64,000 nucleotides of DNA from Astragalus membranaceus (taxonomy: Eukaryota > Streptophyta > Magnoliopsida > Fabales > Fabaceae). Position 1 is the first letter of the stretch; each line of letters opens with the position of its first letter. Below are positions 1-9,563 of the stretch, in pieces. The position numbers and the translations under genes were made by a program. Under the pieces are notes generated by a model. It saw only the letters and a program-made list of their open reading frames with translations, made no database searches and was not told the origin of the DNA. Where the stretch lies: the NCBI GenBank assembly GCA_039519185.1, contig CM076854.1, positions 151,303,402-151,367,401 on the forward strand. Direction: 5' to 3'.

Positions 1-175
1 CCACAGTTGAGAGAAAATCAGGATTCGGGTTTTCCAAGCTAAAGCCCCTTTCGGGTAGCAAGGCTTTCTTCTTTGAAGGAATGGGAATTTCTGGAATTGG
101 GTCAGAAGAAGAACCTAGGTTAACATTCTTTCCTTTGCCAGATGATTTTACTGCAGCTTGCTTGGTTTTTGCCAT
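1..175 (-). CDS. 5' end of the ORF downstream of pol in the Athila element (partial)
   Basis: An open frame starts with ATG at 175 on the minus strand and stays open to the window edge (58 codons). The peptide begins MAKTKQAAVKSSGKGKNVNL and is basic, then Ser/Pro rich. Athila elements usually carry a third ORF here, described as env-like or as a 'putative plant transposon protein'; position is my main evidence. No domain can be assigned from the visible part. In other elements this ORF is thought to be reached by splicing. Confidence 0.5.
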   Translation of the reverse strand, partial: MAKTKQAAVKSSGKGKNVNLGSSSDPIPEIPIPSKKKALLPERGFSLENPNPDFLSTV

Positions 176-703
176 GGTGATTGAATGAGTTTTCTGGAGA
201 GTGGAGGATTTGAGATTTGAGATTTGGGGGAAGGGATAAGATTACGGTTTCTGAAAGTGTCTGCAGGTGGTTTTGATGATTATAACTGTTGTGTGTTTAT
301 TGGGAAGGGTTTATGGGAAGTTGAGAAGTAGGTGGTGGCGTGGGCTTGAAAAAGGGGTAACCGTTGAGAAGTGACGTCATGGTCACTTTGGCAGTCACGT
401 CTTTGAAAAAATTATTTTCATTTAAATTTTTTTTTTTTTTTTCATTTGAAAACTGCTTGACTCATTTTCTATTCTTTTTCATTTAAAACTTTACCCAGGC
501 AGCAAACGTGACAACATCCTAGGCACGCAAAGACGTTATAACGTTTATCATACTTGAGTCCTCAATCTCTCATACCTTCAGCTCCCAGTCCTGCACAAAA
601 CAAAAATTTAAAGACACAAAATTGTTGGTTAGTTAAAACCATTGGGTTGCCTCCCAAGAGCGCTTGCTTTAAGAGTCTTCAGCCAGACTATTCCCTTTTT
701 AAT
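176..703 (-). other. Athila spacer between pol and downstream ORF
   Basis: No credible coding frame. It holds one clear copy of the ACGT quasi-palindrome (531-546), a degenerate one near 504-515, and further ACGT-containing inverted sequence near 367-398. A T-rich run lies at 426-442. Confidence 0.6.
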
Positions 704-3700
704 TCAGGGGTTGTTAAGAGCCACTGTGGTCTTGTCCCTAACCACATGTTCTCCATGGTATTGCTTCACTCTTTGGCCATTGACTTTGAAAGTGGAATTA
801 GTTTTCTCATCAAACAGGTCCACAGCACCATGAGGATAGACTTTTACCAGTTTGAAGGGTCCTGACCATCTTGATTTCAGCTTCCCAGGGAACAACTTTA
901 ACCTTGAATTAAACAGCAAAACTGGTTGTCCCTCTACTAGCTCCCTTCTTTGAATTTTCTGATCGTGCCACTTCTTGGTTTTCTCCTTATAGATTGCTGA
1001 ATTCTCATAGGCAGTGTGCCTGAATTCATCTAGCTCATTTAGTTGAAGGAGTCTTGCTTCTCCAGCCTTTGAATGATCTAAATTCAGTTGTTTCAGTGCC
1101 CAGTGAGCTTTGTGCTGGAGTTCAATAGGCAGATGACAAGCTTTTCCGAAGACTAGCTTGTATGGTGACATGCTTAGTGGTGTCTTAAATGCTGTCCTGT
1201 ACGCCCACAGCGCATCATCAAGGTGCAGGGACCATTCTTTCCTGTTTGGACCAACCATCTTTTCAAGTATCCTTTTAATTTCTCTGTTGGAAATTTCTGC
1301 TTGACCACTTGTCTGCGGGTGATAAGCTGTAGCAATTTTGTGCTTCACTCCGTATTTAGCCAATAAATTCTCAATTAGCTTGTTACAGAAGTGAGAGCCT
1401 TCATCACTGATTATAGCTCTTGGAGTACCAAATCTTGTGAAGATGTTTTGCTTAAGGAATTTGCTGACTGATTTGGCTTCATTATTGGGCAATGCAACAG
1501 CTTCCACCCATTTTGATACATAGTCAACAGCTACCAAAATGTATAAGTTTCCATGAGACATAGGAAATGGGCCCATGAAGTCCATTCCCCAAACATCAAA
1601 CAGCTTCACCTCAAGGATATTTGTCAATGGCATTTCTTGCTTGTTGGAGATGTTTCCAGTTCTTTGGCATTTATCACAGTTCTTCACCAATTCATGAGCA
1701 TCTTTGAAGAGTGTTGGCCAATAATACCCTGACTGTAACACCTTTGCTGCAGTTCGGGTTCCTCCAAAATGTCCTCCATAAGGTGATGCATGACATTGTT
1801 GTAACACGTGAAGTTGTTCCTCTTCAGCAAGGCATCTCCTAAGCAACTGATCTTGACACATCTTATACAGATAGGGCTCATCCCAAAAATAGTGCTTCAC
1901 GGTGTGGAAGAACTTTTTTCTTTGCTGATGGTTGAAATCCACTGGCACAATCTTGCTGACTAGGAAGTTGACTATGTCAGCATACCAGGGTGCAGTAGCA
2001 TCAGACGTTATAACGTTTGAGGAAATTTTCATAGACGTGGTAACGTCTTCAGCTGCTGTGGCTACTGTCAGCAGTTTTTCATCAGGGAAATTTTCTTTTA
2101 TCTCTTCTGCACCTGTACCTGCATCAACATTCTCAAGTCTAGAAAGGTGATCAGCAACTTGGTTCTCCACCCCCTTTTTATCATGAATTTCCAAGTCGAA
2201 TTCTTGAAGGAGGAGAACCCATCTGATGAGTCTTGGCTTTGCATCTTTTTTAGCAATCAAATACTTGATGGCTGAGTGATCAGTAAAAACAATAACTTTT
2301 GCACCCACCAAGTATGATCGAAATTTGTCAAAAGCAAACACAACAGCCAGTAACTCTTTCTCAGTTACAGTATAATTTAATTGGGCATCATCTAAGGTTT
2401 TACTAGCATAATAGATAGAGTGAAAAATTTTGCCATACCTTTGACCCAATACAGCTCCCACAGCGTAGTCACTCGCATCACACATTAATTCAAATGGTTT
2501 GGACCAGTCAGGAGTGACTATCACAGGAGCTGTTACAAGGGAAGTCTTCAATTTCTGGAAGGCTTCCTGACATTGCTCATCAAAGTTGAAGACGTTATCA
2601 TGTTGCAGCAACAGACACAAAGGTTTGGAAATTTTTGAGAAATCCTTGATAAACCTTCTGTAAAAACCAGCATGCCCTAAGAAACTTCTAATACCTTTGA
2701 CGGTGGTAGGTGGAGGTAATTTGTCAATAACATCAATTTTTGCTTTATCAACCTCCAACCCTTTCTTTGAAATCTTATGACCCAAAACAATTCCCTCTTG
2801 AACCATAAAGTGGCATTTCTCCCAGTTCAGCACTAAGTTGGTCTCTTCACATCTTACTAGAACTCCTTCTAAGTTATCCAAGCATGCCTTGTATGAGTCT
2901 CCATAGACTGAAAAGTCATCCATGAAAACTTCCATGGATTTTTCAATAAAATCTGAGAATAAAGCCATCATACACCTCTGAAATGTTGCAGGAGCATTAC
3001 ACAGCCCAAATGGCATCATTCTGAAGGCAAAGGTACCATAAGGACAAGTGAATGTGGTCTTCTCTTGGTCTTCAGGCACAATAACTATCTGGTTATATCC
3101 TGAGTAACCATCAAGGAAACAATAGAATTCTTTGCCTGCAAGTCTATCCAACATCTGGTCAATAAATGGCAGAGGAAAATGGTCCTTCTTGGTTGCTTTG
3201 TTCAGCTTCCTGTAGTCCATACATATCCTCCATCCGGTCACTGTCCTTGTTGGAATCAATTCATTTTTGTCATTGGTCACCACAGTAACTCCACCCTTCT
3301 TTGGTACACATTGAACTGGGCTCACCCATGAGCTGTCACTGATTGGGTAGATGATTCCTGCGTCTAACCATTTGATGATTTCCTTCTTGACCACCTCTTT
3401 CATTATTGGGTTCAATCGCCTTTGCCCTTCAATGCTGTTTTTTGCATTCTCTTCCAAGACAATTCTGTGCATACAAATTGTGGGACTGATACCCTTGATA
3501 TCCGCCATTTGCCAACCAATGGCTTTCTTGTGTCTTTTCAAGGTGCTAATGAGATCACTTTCCTGCTCTTGTGAGAGGTTAGAAGAAATGATCACAGGTA
3601 AAGAATCATTTTCCCCTAAAAAGGCATACTTCAGGTGATCAGGTAACACCTTCAGCTCCAGCGTGGGTGGTTCTTCAATGGAAGGAACTATCTTCTTGAG

Positions 3701-6406
3701 ATTGGAGTCTTCTTGCCCCAAAGATTCATACTTCTTTGTCCACGCCTTGGATACAGGAGAGTCAGACGTGACAACGTCTGCAGTTGACGTTGTAACGTTT
3801 TGCGGAACAGCTTCTTCTGCTAACAACTCTTGAATCTCATCATTGCCCAGAATTTTCTCCAAGTGGTCATTATCTTTATTGAATTGTTTTTGAACCACAT
3901 GGTCAAGGGCAACCACAAAGGAACATTCCTCTGTGTTAGGTTCTGGATACTTGAGTGCGTTGAGGACGTTGAACTTGACTTCTTGGTCATTGACCCTCAT
4001 GACTAATTCTCCTTTCTGCACATCAATGAGTGTCCTTCCAGTGGCTAGAAATGGTCGCCCCAAGATGATAGGAACTTCCTTATCTGCATCAAAATCCAAA
4101 ATAACAAAGTCCACTGGAAAAACAAATTTGTCAACTTTAATCAAAACATCTTCTAATATGCCCTTAGGATAAACTCTACTTTTATCAGCTAAGGTAAGAC
4201 TTAAAGAAGTAGGTCTGGCAGTTCCTATACCAAGTTTATCATAAATGGACTTGGGCATCAAGTTAATACTTGCCCCCAAGTCACATAAAGCTTTGCCAAG
4301 GTAAAAATCTCCAATGGAGCATGGTATAGTAAAACTGCCAGGATCCTTCAGTTTTCTAGGGAGTTTATTCTGCATAATTAAGCTACATTCTTCAGTTAAA
4401 GCAATAGTTTCAAACTCCCCTAGCCTTCTTCTTTTGGTGATGATATCCTTTAGGAACTTGGCATAGTTTGGCATCTGCTGTAGAGCTTCAACTAAGGGAA
4501 GGTTTATGTGTAGCTGTTTGAGCATCTCCATGAACTTGCTGAATTGCTTGTCTTCATGAGCTTTCTTTAGTCTTTGAGGGTAGGGTGGAGGAGGATATTC
4601 AGGTACAAGCTTAGGTACAATCTTGATTCCTGGTTCAAAACTAGACGTTGTAACGTCTGGTTTAGATAGCACAATATCTGGAATATTCTTCTCTTTTTCT
4701 CCACTTCTGTTTTTCTCCTTTTCCTTCTCTGGCACCTCGAGTTCCTTAGGCATAGATGGGTCAGGATACTCAGTTCCACTTCTTAAAGAGATAGCATTTA
4801 CCTGTGCATTCACCACATCTTTATCGTTTGACTTAGATGAAGATGGTGTTTCAGTTGTGGATGGAAGAGATCCATTCTGCCTTTGAGTAAGAGCCGAGGC
4901 TATCTGCCCAATTTGGTTCTCCAAAGTTTTGATTGAAGACTCATGAGTCTGTAAGGTTGCCCTACAATCGCTTATGAAAGTTTTCATCAAGGCTTCCAAA
5001 TTGCTGTTGTTGTTATTCTGCATATACTGCTTTTGTTGTTGAGGGGGAAATCCTGGGGGTATTGCAGGAGCAGTATCGCTAGCATTCAAAGAATTGTTGT
5101 TTTTCCAACCAAAGTTTGGGTGATTTCTCCAATTTGAATTGTAGGAGTTGGAGTAAGGACTGTTTCCTTTGTTATGGGATACAAAGTTTACAGACTGAGG
5201 GTTATGGGGACACTCTTCGTAGATATGCCCTCCTTCACAATAGACACACACTACTCCCCCAGATGGTGTTGGTTCAACAGTTGCAGCAGTCTGTCTTTCA
5301 GACGTTACCACGTTTGGAGTACTCATGTTTTTAATCATGTTGGTCAGGGAAGCAACCTGGGCAGAAAGGGCAGTTACTTCACTTATCTCGTGGACACCGG
5401 CCTTCTTTCCGGGAGTGAATCTTTCAGAAGGCCAATGGGCATTATGAGTGGCTATGTCTTCAATAAGCCTGCATGCCTCAGAGAAAGACATGTTCAATAT
5501 GACACCGCCTGATGAAGCATCCAGTATAAGCCTGGTAGGCTGATCTAGACCATTGTAGAAAGTCTCCATTTGAATAACCACGGGTATGCCATGGTGTGGG
5601 CACATTCTTAGTAATTCCTTCCATCTTTTCCAAGCCTCAAACAATGATTCCCCTTCCCTTTGTTTGAAGGAAGTGATGTCATTTCTCAACTTGGCATTTT
5701 TGTTGGGAGGGAAGTATTTTCCAAGAAATTTTTCAGCTAGCTCATCCCAAGTGTGAACTGAATTTGGCTCCAAGGAGTTCAACCAATTTTTGGCCTTATC
5801 CTTGAGAGAATATGGAAATAACTTCAATCGGAAGGCATCTTCTGAGACTCCAGGGATGATAAAGTTGCTACACACATCCAAAAATTGCCTTAGATGTGCA
5901 TAAGGATCTTCTTGAGGGAAACCCCCAAATTGCCCTGCAGTCTGCAGCATTTGGAACATCATTGGCTTGAATTCAAAGTGACCAGTATGAATGGGTGGTC
6001 TTGCAATGCCTGTTTGTAAGTGGGCAGGATTAAGCACGACATAATCACGCATAGGCCTGTCTCTGTCATTGACCATGTCTTGTGGCCCTGCATTGATGAG
6101 TTGCTGTCTCTGCCAGTGTTCATCATCAACATATGTCTCTGTATGAGTCTGTGGTCCACGGCCACGTTCTCTACCTCCAGCATCAGAGTGCCTTCCTCCT
6201 CTTGGAGTACGTCCACCTCTAGAGCTTCTACCACCAGTACCATGTTCAGACATGATTGGTGGCTGAGATTGCTGGTGTTGTTGCTGCCTTCTTAACCTTT
6301 GTTGTCTCCTTAATCGCCTGAAGGTTCTTTCAGGTTCTGGATAGAATTCAGGCTCAGATCCACTCCCTGGTTCAGTTGAACTAGAGCTTGAACTGGAACT
6401 AAGCAT
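704..6406 (-). CDS. Athila gag-pol polyprotein, intact
   Basis: One uninterrupted 1900-codon frame. Order along the protein: Ser/Gln/Arg-rich N-terminus; retrotransposon gag domain about residues 145-310; zinc knuckle CVYCEGGHIYEEC (C-X2-C-X3-H-X4-C, near 388-400); aspartic protease with CDLGAS (near 708), the variant active site usual in Athila/Tat; reverse transcriptase near 1045-1210 with CMDYRKLN and FMDD; RNase H near 1295-1420 with CDASD and a TDH motif; integrase with H-H-C-C zinc region near 1525-1580, catalytic D (WGMDFMGP), D (ISDEGSHF) and E (SGQAEISNREIK). It should give capsid, protease, RT/RNase H and integrase after self-cleavage. Linkers between domains repeatedly carry the peptide [N/D]V[V/I/T]TS, encoded by the ACGT quasi-palindrome. 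Lack of stops or frameshifts suggests recent activity or recent insertion. Confidence 0.95.
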   Translation of the reverse strand: MLSSSSSSSSTEPGSGSEPEFYPEPERTFRRLRRQQRLRRQQQHQQSQPPIMSEHGTGGRSSRGGRTPRGGRHSDAGGRERGRGPQTHTETYVDDEHWQRQQLINAGPQDMVNDRDRPMRDYVVLNPAHLQTGIARPPIHTGHFEFKPMMFQMLQTAGQFGGFPQEDPYAHLRQFLDVCSNFIIPGVSEDAFRLKLFPYSLKDKAKNWLNSLEPNSVHTWDELAEKFLGKYFPPNKNAKLRNDITSFKQREGESLFEAWKRWKELLRMCPHHGIPVVIQMETFYNGLDQPTRLILDASSGGVILNMSFSEACRLIEDIATHNAHWPSERFTPGKKAGVHEISEVTALSAQVASLTNMIKNMSTPNVVTSERQTAATVEPTPSGGVVCVYCEGGHIYEECPHNPQSVNFVSHNKGNSPYSNSYNSNWRNHPNFGWKNNNSLNASDTAPAIPPGFPPQQQKQYMQNNNNSNLEALMKTFISDCRATLQTHESSIKTLENQIGQIASALTQRQNGSLPSTTETPSSSKSNDKDVVNAQVNAISLRSGTEYPDPSMPKELEVPEKEKEKNRSGEKEKNIPDIVLSKPDVTTSSFEPGIKIVPKLVPEYPPPPYPQRLKKAHEDKQFSKFMEMLKQLHINLPLVEALQQMPNYAKFLKDIITKRRRLGEFETIALTEECSLIMQNKLPRKLKDPGSFTIPCSIGDFYLGKALCDLGASINLMPKSIYDKLGIGTARPTSLSLTLADKSRVYPKGILEDVLIKVDKFVFPVDFVILDFDADKEVPIILGRPFLATGRTLIDVQKGELVMRVNDQEVKFNVLNALKYPEPNTEECSFVVALDHVVQKQFNKDNDHLEKILGNDEIQELLAEEAVPQNVTTSTADVVTSDSPVSKAWTKKYESLGQEDSNLKKIVPSIEEPPTLELKVLPDHLKYAFLGENDSLPVIISSNLSQEQESDLISTLKRHKKAIGWQMADIKGISPTICMHRIVLEENAKNSIEGQRRLNPIMKEVVKKEIIKWLDAGIIYPISDSSWVSPVQCVPKKGGVTVVTNDKNELIPTRTVTGWRICMDYRKLNKATKKDHFPLPFIDQMLDRLAGKEFYCFLDGYSGYNQIVIVPEDQEKTTFTCPYGTFAFRMMPFGLCNAPATFQRCMMALFSDFIEKSMEVFMDDFSVYGDSYKACLDNLEGVLVRCEETNLVLNWEKCHFMVQEGIVLGHKISKKGLEVDKAKIDVIDKLPPPTTVKGIRSFLGHAGFYRRFIKDFSKISKPLCLLLQHDNVFNFDEQCQEAFQKLKTSLVTAPVIVTPDWSKPFELMCDASDYAVGAVLGQRYGKIFHSIYYASKTLDDAQLNYTVTEKELLAVVFAFDKFRSYLVGAKVIVFTDHSAIKYLIAKKDAKPRLIRWVLLLQEFDLEIHDKKGVENQVADHLSRLENVDAGTGAEEIKENFPDEKLLTVATAAEDVTTSMKISSNVITSDATAPWYADIVNFLVSKIVPVDFNHQQRKKFFHTVKHYFWDEPYLYKMCQDQLLRRCLAEEEQLHVLQQCHASPYGGHFGGTRTAAKVLQSGYYWPTLFKDAHELVKNCDKCQRTGNISNKQEMPLTNILEVKLFDVWGMDFMGPFPMSHGNLYILVAVDYVSKWVEAVALPNNEAKSVSKFLKQNIFTRFGTPRAIISDEGSHFCNKLIENLLAKYGVKHKIATAYHPQTSGQAEISNREIKRILEKMVGPNRKEWSLHLDDALWAYRTAFKTPLSMSPYKLVFGKACHLPIELQHKAHWALKQLNLDHSKAGEARLLQLNELDEFRHTAYENSAIYKEKTKKWHDQKIQRRELVEGQPVLLFNSRLKLFPGKLKSRWSGPFKLVKVYPHGAVDLFDEKTNSTFKVNGQRVKQYHGEHVVRDKTTVALNNP

Positions 6407-6510
6407 ACGCTGTAACGTTTACCTGTTCACTCACGGAAACAACAAACAACACAGCAGAATTCTTTCACCTAGTGCTTTAATTCTTGTTGAGCAATAAAAG
6501 TTAAATTCAA

Positions 6511-6528
6511 TCCCCGGCAACGGCGCCA
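6511..6528 (-). other. Primer binding site of the Athila element (tRNA-Asp type)
   Basis: Minus strand TGGCGCCGTTGCCGGGGA, six bases inside the LTR end. This is the sequence I know as the Athila PBS, complementary to the 3' end of tRNA-Asp ending in GGCGCCA. It fixes the element's orientation and the inner LTR edge at 6535. Confidence 0.85.
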
Positions 6529-6534
6529 AAAACT

Positions 6535-8030
6535 TGTTGCGCGTATGTTTTCTAGTCGCAATGTCAGTGCAAGTATACACGTCGTACAAGTAATAAAGTG
6601 GATAAAAAATATAAGAGATCGTTCCCACGAGGATTGATTTACTTTCAAAGTTCAAGTCTTTAAAACACAAGTGAAACAGGTAATAAATCGGCACTAAAAG
6701 TTGGTATTAAGACTAAGAACGTAAATAAAACAAGTAAATAAGAAGTGGTTGTGAATATGGAAAAGTATGAGTTGGATTGCTGCATGCAAGTAAATCTCCT
6801 CTAGTCAGACGTTATAACGTTTACACGTTAATACGTACAAATGCTATGTTGTATAGACGTTATAACGTTTGAACGCTGTTGCAAAAGAGCTGTGCTTTTC
6901 AGTCACAAAACGTCAGAGCTTCAAGTACTAGAATTTCTATGTCTAGGTTCTAAGTAGGCCTACTCCTGTATTTTAAGTACCCACAGCAATGTCCTATGAA
7001 CTATTATCCATTCTATGTCTAGACTTAGATAAAAATGCCTAAATGTCTTTAGTGCACCTTTTCATTCACATAAATCTTTGAGTTCTTTTCATAGACCATG
7101 TCTGTACCTATGAATCTACTTATTTTAAGTGGCCAAGTTCAAAACAAGTTTGGAAATATTAACATGCAAAGATTTAAAACGCATAAACATCAATACTTCA
7201 TAGCATTAAACTAGAGGTTCATTACATGCAAAACAACAACCTAACTACAAATGTTTAGCTCATGCTGAGCATCTTTACAGAAAGAAGAGGAGTTGAAATC
7301 CAAATACCGTACACAGAGGAAAGGAGACTAAACGCAAAAGATACGCCTAAGAAGCCTTCCTTCATGCACGCTGTAGAGACGTTGCAACGTCTGAGCTTCA
7401 CAGTAATGGGTGCGAATGGAAATAAAAAAAATGGAGCTTGAGGAGAGTTCGAATGAAGAAGTCTGTGTCCAGAAATTCTTTTAGAAAACTCCTCTGGAAA
7501 ATGGAGGAAGGTGGATGATGAATGGATTGATCCTTGGATGATGCCCCCTGCCTTTTCTTTTGTAGAGAGAGAATAGCCGAGGTCAAAGGGGGTCACATGT
7601 TTGCTGATGTCATTCCCCACCTTCCAAGCTTGCTTGTAGATTAGCTCTGCTCTGAAATGACACTGCACTGCTACAGTGCGTCAGCCGCGTCAGCGCTGAG
7701 GAGAGAGAAGATCTTCTGCACTTCTAGATCTTTGCCTATCATTTCTTGTGCGCCAAAAATGAGATATCTCTTTCTTGCTCTGCTGCCTTCCTTCAGACGT
7801 GACGAGAGACGCTGCCACGTTCAGCTCACTGCACAAACACAAGAAGCATCAAAATGCTCACAAAGGCGCCAATTGGCGCCAAAATGCCTAGAATTTGTAA
7901 TTTAGCCCCCTTTCTAACTAAAAAGTGATAAACTAACAGAAACTTAATAGAAACAACCTACTATTGCCAGAGAACTTGCATGATTTATCTTTGAATAAGT
8001 ATAAATAACTCATATAAATATGAGTTATCA
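6535..8030 (-). repeat. Athila 5' LTR (1496 bp)
   Basis: Plus-strand edges are TGTTGCGCG and ATGAGTTATCA, so the LTR is bounded by TG...CA. It is closely matched by the solo LTR at 8060-9558. Within it are three ACGT quasi-palindromes (6807-6822, 6855-6870, 7377-7392), a degenerate one near 7795-7824, and a 16-bp perfect palindrome GGCGCCAATTGGCGCC at 7865-7880. Short open frames inside are not conserved between the two LTR copies and are not genes. Confidence 0.9.
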
Positions 8031-8059
8031 AGACGCTCGTGAATGGTTGGACCAGTGGT
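8031..8059 (+). other. 29-bp sliver of LINE ORF1 between two Athila insertions
   Basis: In frame this reads D-A-R-E-W-L-D-Q-W, and continues directly into F-K-W-I-R-P-W at 9564 once the solo LTR and one GTGGT copy are removed. The first five bases (AGACG) should be the target duplication of the full Athila element; the last five (GTGGT, 8055-8059) are the left duplication of the solo LTR. Confidence 0.8.
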
Positions 8060-9558
8060 TGTTGCGCGTGTTTTCTAGTCGCAATATCAGTGCAAGTATA
8101 CACGTCGTTCAAGTAATAAAGTGGATAAAAATAAGAGATCGTTCCCACGAGGATTGATTTTACTTTCAAAGTTCAAGTCTTCAAAACACAAGTGAAACAA
8201 GTAATAAATCGGCACTAAAAGTTGGTGTTAAGATTAAGAACGTAGATAAAACAAGTAAACAAGAAGTAGTCGTGAATATGGAAGAGTATGAGTTGGATTG
8301 CTGCATGCAAGTAAATCTCCTCTAGTCAGACGTTATAACGTTTACACGTTAACACGTACAAATGCTATGCTGTATAGACGTTATAACGTTTGAACGCTGT
8401 TGCAAAAGAGCTGTGCTTTTCAGTCACAAAACGTCAGAGCTTCAAGTACTAGAATTCCTATGTCTAGGTTCTAAGTAGGCCTACTCCTGTATTTTAAGTA
8501 CCCACGGCAATGTCCTATGAACTATTATCCATTCTATGTCTAGACTTAGATAAAAAAGGCCTAAATGTCTTTAGTGCACCTTTTCATTCACATAAATCTT
8601 TGACTTCTTTTCATAGACCATGTCTGTACCTATGAATCTACTTATTTTAAGTGGCCAATTTCAAAACAAGTTTGGAAATATTAACATGCAAAGATTTAAA
8701 ACGCATAAACATCAATACTTCATATCATTAAACTAGAGGTTCATTACATGCAAAACAACAACCCAACTACAAATGTTTAGCTCATGCTGAGCATCTTTAC
8801 AGAAAGAAGAGGAGTGGAAATCCAAATACCGTACATAGAGGAAAGGAGACTAAACGCAAAAGATACGCCTAAGTAGCCTTCCTACATGCACGCTGTAGAG
8901 ACGTTGCAACGTCTGAGCTTCACAGTAATGGGTGCGAAAAATAGAAAGATGGAGCTTGAGAAGGGTTCGGATGAAGAAGTCTGTGTCCAGAACCTCTTTA
9001 AGAAAACTCTCTCTGGAAATGGAGGAAGGTGGATGATGAATGGATGGATGCCCGGATGATTCTCTGATACCTCCCCTGCCTTTCCTTTTGTAGAGAGAGA
9101 ATAGCCAAGGAACAAGGGGTCACATGCTTGCTGATGTCATTCCCCACCTTCCAAGCTTGCTTGTAAATTAACTCTGTTCTGAAATGACACTGCACTGCTA
9201 CAGCGCGTCAGCCGCGTCAGCGCTGAGGAGAGAGAAGATCTTCTGCACTTCTAGTTCTTTGACTATCATTTCTTGTGCGCCAAAAAAATGAGATATCTCT
9301 TTCTTGCTCTGCTGCCCTTCTTCAGACGTGATGAGGGACGTTGCCACGTTTAGTTCACTGCATAAACACAAAAAGCATCAAAATGTTCACAAAGGCGCCA
9401 ATTGGCGCCAAAATGCATAGAATTTGTAATTTAGCCCCCTTTCTAACTAAAAGCGATAAACTAACAGAAACTTAATGGAAACAACCTACTATTGCCAGAG
9501 AACTTGCATGATTTAACTTTGAATAAGTATAAATAACTCATATAGATATGAGTTATCA
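8060..9558 (-). mobile_element. Solo LTR of the same Athila family (1499 bp)
   Basis: Begins TGTTGCGCGTG and ends GAGTTATCA, like the LTR at 6535-8030 with scattered substitutions and small indels. It is flanked by perfect 5-bp repeats GTGGT at 8055-8059 and 9559-9563, so it is a separate insertion later reduced to one LTR by LTR-LTR recombination. It has the same ACGT motifs (near 8328, 8377 and 8899, plus a clearer version near 9329-9347) and the palindrome GGCGCCAATTGGCGCC (9394-9409). Confidence 0.9.
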
Positions 9559-9563
9559 GTGGT

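Larger units (their letters stand above)
1..8030 (-). mobile_element. Athila-type Ty3/gypsy LTR retrotransposon, left end outside window
   Basis: Read on the minus strand the order is 5' LTR (8030 to 6535), a tRNA-Asp-type primer binding site, gag-pol (6406 to 704), then the start of a further ORF (175 to 1) that runs off the window. The 3' LTR is not present. The integrase C-terminal region, the DLGAS protease motif and a downstream ORF after pol fit the Athila/Tat branch of Ty3/gypsy as I know it. The 5 bases after the LTR, AGACG at 8031-8035, should be one copy of the target duplication; the other is outside. The flanking bases read as LINE ORF1, so this element is inserted in the LINE. 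Confidence 0.9.

Noticed and set aside
4567..6295. Several 70-112 codon frames on both strands within gag-pol
   Set aside because: All are shadows of the intact 1900-codon frame.
6535..9558. Direct repeat of two LTRs read as one short LTR element
   Set aside because: Only 29 bp of LINE sequence lies between them, the primer site and gag-pol are to the left, and the right copy has its own GTGGT duplication.
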